Shown piece by piece: positions 1 through 5,086 of a stretch of DNA of 5,086 nt (its first letter is position 1; each line of letters opens with the position of its first letter). The translations under genes and the position numbers were made by a program. Origin of the DNA: Planctomycetaceae bacterium (GTDB taxonomy: Bacteria > Planctomycetota > Planctomycetia > Planctomycetales > Planctomycetaceae); contig JALWSL010000428.1 of NCBI GenBank assembly GCA_027080405.1, positions 1-5,086 of the forward strand. The letters run 5' to 3'. The notes beneath the pieces are model-generated. The model searched no databases. It saw only the letters and a list, made by a program, of their open reading frames with translations, and had not been told where the DNA came from.

Positions 1-1189
1 CAAACCGAAGCTCAGCCAATACGATGGAAAACTCCCCCCCGCGGAATTGATGAAGGGCTACCGCTCTGCCTTCATTATGCCTGGGGCGAAGCTGTTGGGA
101 CCAAAGTTCAAATTTGCCAAACATGGTCAATGTGGGGCCGAACTTTCTGAGGTTTTGCCCAACATGGCAAAAGTTGTCGATGAGATCGCCATTATCAAAT
201 CGATGAAGACAACCGCCTTCAATCACGCGCCCGCTCAGGTAGAAATGAATACCGGCCGCCCCCAATTTGGTCGCCCCAGCATGGGAGCCTGGACGTTGTA
301 CGGGCTCGGCTCGGAATCGCAGAACCTGCCCGGTTATGTCGTTTTCAGCACCGGAACCAAAGGTCCCAGTGGAGGGAGTTCAAACTGGGGAAGCGGTTTT
401 CTGCCGACAACCTATCAGGGAGTCCAGTTTCGCGGCAGTGGTGAACCGGTGATGTATCTGTCCAACCCGAAAGGAATCGACACCAGACTGCAACGGGATT
501 CCCTGGACGCCATCAATGCCCTGAACCGCATTCAGTTGAATCAAGTGCAGGATCCAGAGATCGCGACTCGAATCAATTCCTTTGAAATGGCTTTTCGCAT
601 GCAGGCGGAGGCTCCTGATGTCGTCGATTTGAATCAGGAAACAAAGCAGACGCTTGAACTGTACGGAGCGGAACCTGGAAAACCGTCATTTGCAAACAGT
701 TGCCTGCTCGCGCGTCGCCTTGTCGAAAAAGGTACCCGCTTTGTGCAAATCTTTCATGAAGCCTGGGACCAGCACGGCGGTTTGACCGCAGGAATCAAAA
801 AAAACTGCAAGGATACCGAACAGGCCTGTGCAGCCCTGATCATGGATTTGAAGGAACGGGGCATGCTCGATGATACCCTTGTCATTTGGGGCGGTGAATT
901 CGGACGCACGCCGATGGTTCAGGGGGGGAATGACGGCCGCGATCATCACCCCAACGCATTTAGTGTCTGGATGGCCGGGGGAGGTATCAAGGGCGGGGTC
1001 ACTTATGGCGTCACCGATGAACTCGGCTTCAACGCGGTAGAAGACGTCGTCCATACTTATGACTTGCACGCGACAATTCTCCATCTGTTGGGCTTGGATT
1101 GCCACAATCTTTCTGTACAATTCCAGGGGCTTGATCAGAAGTTGATCGGGGTTGCACCGGCAAAAGTGGTCACTGAACTGCTTGCCTGA
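1..1189 (+). CDS. DUF1501 family protein, 5'-truncated by the window edge
   Basis: The reading frame is open from base 2 and ends with TGA at 1187-1189, giving 395 visible residues. The in-frame TTG-ATG at 47-52 is not a credible start, because the preceding 15 codons (KPKLSQYDGKLPPAE) already read like the family. Full members are usually about 450-490 residues with a twin-arginine-type export signal, so roughly the first 60-90 residues should lie left of the window. Recognisable blocks in order are NHAPA (bases 221-235), GRPSMGAW followed by LPGYVV, HEAWDQHGG (755-781), WGGEFGRTP (887-913), DGRDHHP (932-952) and a closing VVTELLA. The Asp/His-rich blocks are typical of DUF1501, which is related to the alkaline phosphatase/sulfatase superfamily. 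Its substrate is not established. Family knowledge: in Planctomycetes these genes are often paired with DUF1549/DUF1553 (PSD1-type) genes; such a partner would have to lie upstream and is not visible. An M29 peptidase gene follows on the same strand after about 40 bp. The family call is firm, but the enzymatic activity is unknown. Confidence 0.93.
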   Translation, partial: KPKLSQYDGKLPPAELMKGYRSAFIMPGAKLLGPKFKFAKHGQCGAELSEVLPNMAKVVDEIAIIKSMKTTAFNHAPAQVEMNTGRPQFGRPSMGAWTLYGLGSESQNLPGYVVFSTGTKGPSGGSSNWGSGFLPTTYQGVQFRGSGEPVMYLSNPKGIDTRLQRDSLDAINALNRIQLNQVQDPEIATRINSFEMAFRMQAEAPDVVDLNQETKQTLELYGAEPGKPSFANSCLLARRLVEKGTRFVQIFHEAWDQHGGLTAGIKKNCKDTEQACAALIMDLKERGMLDDTLVIWGGEFGRTPMVQGGNDGRDHHPNAFSVWMAGGGIKGGVTYGVTDELGFNAVEDVVHTYDLHATILHLLGLDCHNLSVQFQGLDQKLIGVAPAKVVTELLA

Positions 1190-1230
1190 AAATTATTCCT
1201 GTTGTTCCTGGATAGAGACTGGCGGATTTG

Positions 1231-2343
1231 ATGGATCATCGTAAAGCTCGATTGGCGGATCTTCTTGTAGAGCATAGTTGCCAACTCAAACCTGGCGAAA
1301 AAGTTCTTATCGAGGCCTTTGATCTCCCTTGCCCGGAATTGGTCAATCTGCTTGTCAGGAAAGTTCGAAACGTCGGGGCGATTCCGGTGGTGCAGTTGCG
1401 CAATAACCAGGTTTTGCGAGAATGGATTGATTCTGCCGACGAAGACACCCTGAAAACAGCCGCCCGGATTGATGCTGACCGGATGAGACTGATGGATGCC
1501 TACATCGGAATTCGCGCTTCCGATAATAGTGCCGAGTTTTCTGGTATCCCTGCAGATAAGATGGAAGCATATCAACAACTGTACGTACAACCGGTTCATT
1601 TTGATATTCGGGTTCCTGATACCCGCTGGGTCGTATTGCGATATCCGACCGCTTCGATGGCCCAATCAGCCAACATGAGCACCGATGCTTTCGAAGATTT
1701 CTACTACCGCGTTTGCACTGCCGATTATGCCGCGATGGAGAGGGCACAGCAGCCCCTTGTTGAACGCATGCAGAAAACGGATCGGGTACGGGTCGTTTCC
1801 CCCGGCACGGATCTCTCTTTTTCGATCCGTGATATTCCCGTGATTCCATGTAACGGCCGTAGAAATATTCCCGATGGAGAAGTCTTTACCGCGCCGGTGC
1901 GGGACAGTGTCGAGGGCGAGATTACATACAATATCGGCTCCCGTTATCAGGGAACCGTTTTTCAGGGGATTCGCTTTGTTTTCAAACACGGGAAAATTGT
2001 TGAAGCTACATGTGGTGGCCATACCGATCGTTTGAACGCGATTCTCGATACGGATGCGGGGGCGCGATACATTGGTGAATTTTCGTTAGGTGTCAACTAC
2101 GAAATCCAACAACCAATTCTCGATACCCTGTTTGACGAAAAAATTGGCGGTTCGTTGCATTTTACTCCCGGAAATGCCTACACGACGGCAGATAACGGTA
2201 ATCGAAGTGCGGTTCATTGGGATTTGGTTTTGGCCCAAACACCTGAATATGGAGGGGGTGAAGTCTGGTTCGACGACGAGTTGATCCGTCAGGATGGTCT
2301 GTTTACGGTTGACGATCTGAAACCGCTGAATCCCCGCCAGTAA
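1231..2343 (+). CDS. M29-family metalloaminopeptidase (AmpS/AmpT/PepS-like)
   Basis: This is a complete 370-residue protein, a normal length for the family. M29 enzymes remove N-terminal amino acids from peptides using two divalent metals and act in the cytoplasm; no signal peptide is visible here. The N-terminal part carries the family pattern LADLLVEHSCQLKPGEKVLI, followed by a Rossmann-like stretch and YPTASMAQSANMS (residues 138-150). The C-terminal part holds the likely metal ligands in family order: E217 in NIPDGEVFTAP, E283 in IGEFSLGVN, H310 in GSLHF, Y317 in GNAY, and H329 and D331 in VHWDLVL. GEITYN and GGHTDRLN are further conserved blocks. All expected ligands are present, so the enzyme should be active. 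I chose ATG 1231 over the adjacent TTG 1228 because ATG is the stronger start; a weak GGCGG lies 5 bp upstream. The gene sits 41 bp after the DUF1501 stop on the same strand, and an interrupted hairpin begins 4 bp after its TAA. Which amino acids it prefers cannot be told from sequence. Confidence 0.94.
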   Translation: MDHRKARLADLLVEHSCQLKPGEKVLIEAFDLPCPELVNLLVRKVRNVGAIPVVQLRNNQVLREWIDSADEDTLKTAARIDADRMRLMDAYIGIRASDNSAEFSGIPADKMEAYQQLYVQPVHFDIRVPDTRWVVLRYPTASMAQSANMSTDAFEDFYYRVCTADYAAMERAQQPLVERMQKTDRVRVVSPGTDLSFSIRDIPVIPCNGRRNIPDGEVFTAPVRDSVEGEITYNIGSRYQGTVFQGIRFVFKHGKIVEATCGGHTDRLNAILDTDAGARYIGEFSLGVNYEIQQPILDTLFDEKIGGSLHFTPGNAYTTADNGNRSAVHWDLVLAQTPEYGGGEVWFDDELIRQDGLFTVDDLKPLNPRQ

Positions 2344-2347
2344 CCAT

Positions 2348-2382
2348 TCTGTCTCTTTTGCCAATGACGTAAAAGTGACAGA
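2348..2382. terminator. Interrupted hairpin between convergent genes, possible terminator
   Basis: TCTGTC (2348-2353) pairs with GACAGA (2377-2382). After one T-T mismatch, CTTTT (2355-2359) pairs with AAAAG (2371-2375). This closes an 11-nt loop and gives 11 base pairs with one mismatch. It starts 4 bp after the aminopeptidase TAA, and the TolC-like gene converges on it from the other side, so a terminator for one or both genes is the natural reading. Neither strand has a T-run directly after the stem and the stem is AT-rich, so it is not a textbook intrinsic terminator. It could instead act as an RNA 3'-end stabiliser. Confidence 0.4.
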
Positions 2383-2472
2383 GAAATGCAAACTCCGGAA
2401 GTTATCATCTGATTCCCACCCGGTTGATCATCGGCCGGTTTCAGAGCTTCTTCCGTCCTGTTGACCATCTTC

Positions 2473-4173
2473 CTACTGACCACTGAGTGATTGTCCGCGA
2501 AGGCCCGGGCCTCCTGCGGTGTAGCCGTCGGTCTTGTCGAGTCCGCCTGTCAGCAACAGACCATCGATATTGACCTTTGCCTGGGCGAGTCTGCGTGTGG
2601 CGTTGATTGCTTGCAGATTCGCTTCGAAATATGTCCGGCGAACAATAAGCATTTGCAGGAAGTTCAGCTCACCTGCCCGATAGGCCTCTTCAGATAGTTT
2701 GAGGGTCTCTTCCGCCTTGGGAAGGATTTCCTTTTGGTATTTCAGTACGGCAATTTTTGCGGCGTCATATTCCTGGGAGACCTTGGCAAGGCGAGATTTG
2801 ATCGAAAGCTCAATCCTTTTCACTTCATGGGTCGCCTGGCAGAACTGCGCGTAGGCAGCCGATATGTTCCCTCTGTTTTTGTTGTACACGGGAAGCGGAG
2901 CAGATACCTGGACATTGAGCATTCCCGAATTGGTACCATTATCGGCACCGGCCCCCAACTGCACGGTCAGGTTGGGTATCGCTTGAACTTTCTGACGATC
3001 CAGATTGGCCTTCGCCTGACTGACGCGCATCTGGGCAGCACTCAATTCCGGACTACTGGCAAGCAGACTCTGGTAAGCGGAGTCCCAGTCTTGATCGATA
3101 ATTTCGGGATTCATTTCATCGACAATGGGAGCGGGAGCCAGGTAGGGCATACCGGTCAGAGCGGTTAAATCTTTCCATGCACCCTGAAGGGCAAATTCAG
3201 CCTGCTGTTGTCTGATTTGAATTTGATTCATCTGAATTTCTGCTTGCAGGACATCAACTTCAGTTCCTTCCCCGGCTGCACGCCGTGATTTGGCAATTTC
3301 CGCTCCTTTTTGCGTCACTGAAGCGAAATCGCTGGCAAGTTGTTTGATTCGTTGGGCCGCAACCGCGTCGTAATAGCGAAGACGTACATCCGTCAAAACA
3401 CGGTAGCGTTGTGTTTCTACATCCCACATTTGTGCCTGCACAGCCCGGGACAAGACCCGCTCATTAAGAGCCAACTTGTTTCCACGAACAAACTGCTGCT
3501 GGTAGAAGAACACGTGCTGGTCGGTTCCCTGATCCGCAAGTTGGCTTCCGGAAAAACCGACGGTCGGATTCGGGTACGTTCCAACCTGATTCCGAATGCC
3601 ATTGGCTCGACTTGCCGCTGCGGAAAGCAGTTTGATAGTCGGATTGTTATCCAGAGCGAGTTGCTCAAATTCCGCCAGTGTCATTCCCTCTGCTGCTGGA
3701 GAATAGTCCTCATTAATCGAAGGCAGCTCCGCCGGTTCCGCGATCGGCATGGGCAAGACAACCGGTTCTTTGTGTTCTTCAGCTTTCTGGTCAGCAGCGG
3801 GTTGCTCTGTCAATGCCGTCAAAAGAAACCGACTTTCTTTTTCAGGCTTCCCATCAGTTTTATTCTGCGGTTCCTGTTTTGTATTATCGATGACGGACTG
3901 ATCCGCGAGTTCGATGCGATCGGTCACCTTTTCGGCAACACCACCGGCACTCGCAGGCAAATCCTGTCGCTGTACACTCTGGGAGCGGTCAGCAATCGCT
4001 CCGTCGACATCGCGTATTTCCGGCACTGTCTCTGAGACGGAATAGCGTTGAGTTGTGCATCCGGCCAACGCAAAAATGGATAGCAACAAAAGTGTCAAGC
4101 CAAAACGGCCTCGCTCAAGAAGGAGCCTGTTTTTGACCAGACTAAAGTTCTGTAACAGGATACTGTACTGCAT
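2473..4173 (-). CDS. TolC/CzcC-like outer-membrane efflux lipoprotein
   Basis: This is a complete 566-residue protein that starts at ATG (4171-4173) and ends with TAG. A hydrophobic segment, residues 25-38, ends in the lipobox LAGC with Cys39 as the predicted lipid-modified residue, so the mature protein should be anchored in the outer membrane. Residues 40-160 are a polar, charged linker rich in Glu, Gln, Lys and Pro with no domain I recognise. The outer-membrane efflux region runs from about 163 (GMTLAEFEQLALDNNPTI) to about 545. It holds two OEP repeats of long amphipathic helices, with YPNPTVGFSG (200-209) and YRAGELNFLQML (498-509), patterns typical of CzcC-type members. These proteins form the trimeric outer-membrane channel of tripartite efflux pumps, often for metals or drugs. 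No RND pump or periplasmic adaptor gene adjoins it here, so the substrate is open. The 5' leader shows no good Shine-Dalgarno match. The linker makes it longer than the usual 420-480 residues. The family call is firm and the partner unknown. Confidence 0.93.
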   Translation of the reverse strand: MQYSILLQNFSLVKNRLLLERGRFGLTLLLLSIFALAGCTTQRYSVSETVPEIRDVDGAIADRSQSVQRQDLPASAGGVAEKVTDRIELADQSVIDNTKQEPQNKTDGKPEKESRFLLTALTEQPAADQKAEEHKEPVVLPMPIAEPAELPSINEDYSPAAEGMTLAEFEQLALDNNPTIKLLSAAASRANGIRNQVGTYPNPTVGFSGSQLADQGTDQHVFFYQQQFVRGNKLALNERVLSRAVQAQMWDVETQRYRVLTDVRLRYYDAVAAQRIKQLASDFASVTQKGAEIAKSRRAAGEGTEVDVLQAEIQMNQIQIRQQQAEFALQGAWKDLTALTGMPYLAPAPIVDEMNPEIIDQDWDSAYQSLLASSPELSAAQMRVSQAKANLDRQKVQAIPNLTVQLGAGADNGTNSGMLNVQVSAPLPVYNKNRGNISAAYAQFCQATHEVKRIELSIKSRLAKVSQEYDAAKIAVLKYQKEILPKAEETLKLSEEAYRAGELNFLQMLIVRRTYFEANLQAINATRRLAQAKVNIDGLLLTGGLDKTDGYTAGGPGLRGQSLSGQ

Positions 4174-4296
4174 GATGACTCATTTCATTCCGTTGAAAGT
4201 CTGGCAACATTTACGGTAAGTCCGCACCAACCTTTCGGTTTTCGGCCACCTTGGTATGTTCTCCAGCGGTAGCTGCGCACCCTCCACAAAGTATCC

Positions 4297-4405
4297 CGGT
4301 TAACCGCCCCAACGGAAGGATCGGCTATTCGCGTTATAATGAATGAATCCGGTTAATCAGATTCCGTCCGAATGAAGCAATGAATGCGACTAATCGGTAT
4401 AACCG
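4297..4405. promoter_or_regulatory. Two CGGT/ACCG inverted repeats plus a half-site, possible operator
   Basis: CGGTTAACCG (4297-4306) is a perfect 10-bp palindrome. CGGTATAACCG (4395-4405) has the same arms, CGGT and ACCG, with a 3-nt rather than 2-nt centre. Between them CCGGTTAATC (4349-4358) repeats one arm. They lie about 125-230 bp upstream of the TolC-like start codon. The shared arms suggest binding sites for a dimeric regulator, but short palindromes arise by chance and the unequal spacing weakens the case. No regulator gene is in the window. Confidence 0.25.
4333..4360 (-). promoter_or_regulatory. Weak sigma70-like promoter candidate for the TolC-like gene
   Basis: Read on the minus strand, CTGATT (complement of 4355-4360) is followed after 16 bp by TATAAC (complement of 4333-4338). 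The -10 matches five of six consensus positions, the -35 only three of six. A start here would give a leader of about 150 nt before the ATG. The half-site CCGGTTAATC falls across the -35 and spacer. The call rests on the hexamer match and the orientation only. Confidence 0.22.
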
Positions 4406-4632
4406 TCATATTTTGTGACGACTTCTGTTACGACAACGTCTCGCGAGAGAGAATAGAGAGACTGGGATGATTATAACGATCCTTCAGTCAGCATTGCGTT
4501 CTGCAGGAAGATGGCGCTGCGTCCGGCCAGACCGTGGAACCCCACCGCTGCGTGGCTCGGCCGTTTACTTCCTTCCTGGCGTTCAAAACAGCCGGCCACT
4601 TTTGCGCACAAGTTCGGTAATAAGAGGCAAAC

Positions 4633-5086
4633 CTAATCGAATTTCACGACACTGCCGGTATCGACAGATTTCTGGGCGGCCAGGCACATCGCGACAGACC
4701 AGCGGCCATCTTCCGCGTTGCAAGCGAGCGGTTTCCCCTGAGTGATCGCCTCCACGAGCATTCCGATCTGGTCTTCCAGTTCGAACAATTCCCCGGTAAT
4801 TTTTTCAATTGGAATCGTCTTTACTTCCTCGCCATCAAATGCCCGCAGGGAAAAAGTCGGGTGCCGGGTTCGGTCAAGGGCACCGCTCCAGGAAGCCCAG
4901 AGGGCTCCTTTGGTTCCTGTGATTTTCGCCATGCAATGATGTTCAAACGCACTTAACGTCTGAGAAACCAGCGCGTAGCCCCCATCTTCAAATTTGATGA
5001 TCGCACTGAAGTTGTCCTGCAGTTCCGGATGATCCGGCTGTCGGGAATTGGCGGCAGCGTAAACGGAAACCGGCTCACCACAAGAG
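4633..5086 (-). CDS. Gfo/Idh/MocA-family NAD(P)-dependent oxidoreductase, C-terminal part
   Basis: The minus-strand frame is open from the right edge (last complete codon 5083-5085) to TAG at 4633-4635, giving the final 150 residues. The ATG at 4930-4932 is internal: the frame continues upstream with family-like sequence such as DNFSAIIKFEDGGYALVSQT. The visible part corresponds to the C-terminal alpha/beta substrate-binding domain. It contains AFEHH (46-50), ITGTKGALWASWSGALDRT (55-73), TGELFELEDQIGMLVEAI (97-114) and a closing AEDGRWSVAMCLAAQKS (124-140), patterns common in planctomycete members. The nucleotide-binding Rossmann domain, with its glycine motif and the catalytic Lys region, lies outside, so cofactor preference cannot be judged. 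Family members oxidise or reduce sugars, inositols and related polyols; the substrate here is unknown. Full proteins are about 330-400 residues, so more than half is missing. The next gene on the same strand is 459 bp away, which argues against an operon with it. Confidence 0.92.
   Translation of the reverse strand, partial: SCGEPVSVYAAANSRQPDHPELQDNFSAIIKFEDGGYALVSQTLSAFEHHCMAKITGTKGALWASWSGALDRTRHPTFSLRAFDGEEVKTIPIEKITGELFELEDQIGMLVEAITQGKPLACNAEDGRWSVAMCLAAQKSVDTGSVVKFD

Larger units (their letters stand above)
4174..4632. other. 459-bp non-coding region with palindromes, likely leader of the TolC-like gene
   Basis: No credible gene is visible on either strand. The only sizeable open frame, plus strand 4467-4745, runs antisense into the oxidoreductase gene and its product (rich in Arg, Ser, Pro) resembles nothing I know. 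The half nearer the TolC-like gene (4290-4480) is AT-richer and dense in short symmetric sequences: CGGTTAACCG (4297-4306), CGGT-ATA-ACCG (4395-4405), CGTCA-N7-TGACG (4404-4420) and TCTCGCGAGA (4439-4448). TATAAT occurs on the plus strand at 4335-4340 and on the minus strand at 4470-4475, each without a fitting -35. The half nearer the oxidoreductase (4481-4632) is GC-richer and has a small nested stem, GCCA/TGGC (4526-4529 with 4553-4556) around GTGG/CCAC (4534-4537 with 4542-4545), with no T-run. No tRNA or other recognised RNA was seen. Confidence 0.6.

Noticed and set aside
47..52. TTG-ATG as the start of the DUF1501 gene
   Set aside because: Codons from base 2 onward are in frame and family-like, and the N-terminal export region would be absent; the gene is cut by the window edge.
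797..804. A8 run, with a G7 run at 922-928, as possible slippage or frameshift sites in the DUF1501 gene
   Set aside because: The frame is intact and conserved on both sides of each run, so nothing indicates slippage or a sequencing frameshift.
686..1120. 144-codon minus-strand frame within the DUF1501 gene
   Set aside because: It lies wholly inside a well-conserved plus-strand coding region and shows no family features of its own.
2420..2434. Short stem CCGGT-TGATC-ATCGG in the convergent gap
   Set aside because: It has only five pairs including a G-U and no T-run on either strand; too weak to call a terminator.
3340..4035. 231-codon plus-strand frame antisense to the TolC-like gene
   Set aside because: The opposite strand encodes a clear lipoprotein and efflux domain across the whole stretch; this product has no recognisable domain and is a shadow reading.
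4335..4340. Exact TATAAT on the plus strand in the intergenic region
   Set aside because: No -35-like hexamer lies 16-18 bp upstream and no plus-strand gene follows, so a promoter in this direction has no support.
4467..4745. Plus-strand open frame of 92 codons in the gap upstream of the TolC-like gene
   Set aside because: It overlaps the oxidoreductase gene in antisense for about 110 bp, has an Arg/Ser/Pro-rich composition typical of an off-frame reading, lacks a clear ribosome binding site and matches no family I know.

Overview
The window looks like an ordinary chromosomal stretch of a planctomycete (class Planctomycetia, moderate GC). The lineage is inferred from the gene families. A DUF1501 protein and a Gfo/Idh/MocA oxidoreductase of the kind greatly expanded in Planctomycetes lie close together, Shine-Dalgarno signals are poor, and an intergenic region of about 460 bp is present. 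No sequence search was possible.

Layout: (1) Bases 1-1189, plus strand: the 3' part of a DUF1501 gene that enters through the left edge. (2) Bases 1231-2343, plus strand: a complete M29-family metalloaminopeptidase gene about 40 bp downstream, possibly co-transcribed. (3) Bases 2344-2472: a convergent gap with an interrupted 11-bp hairpin just after the aminopeptidase stop. (4) Bases 2473-4173, minus strand: a complete TolC/CzcC-like outer-membrane efflux lipoprotein gene with an unusually long linker between lipobox and efflux domain. (5) Bases 4174-4632: non-coding, AT-richer in the middle, with several short palindromes and -10-like hexamers, probably the leader and promoter region of the TolC-like gene. 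(6) Bases 4633-5086, minus strand: the C-terminal 150 codons of a Gfo/Idh/MocA-family oxidoreductase that leaves through the right edge.

The genes do not form one obvious pathway. The DUF1501 and M29 genes could form a short transcription unit. The TolC-like gene stands alone here: no RND pump or membrane-fusion partner gene adjoins it on either side, so it either works with pumps encoded elsewhere or is an orphan. The oxidoreductase is separated from it by 459 bp and is probably transcribed independently. There are no mobile elements, CRISPR repeats, tRNA or rRNA genes that I can support, and I see no convincing novel multi-gene system. The most notable points are the extended TolC-like lipoprotein and the palindrome-rich region upstream of it.
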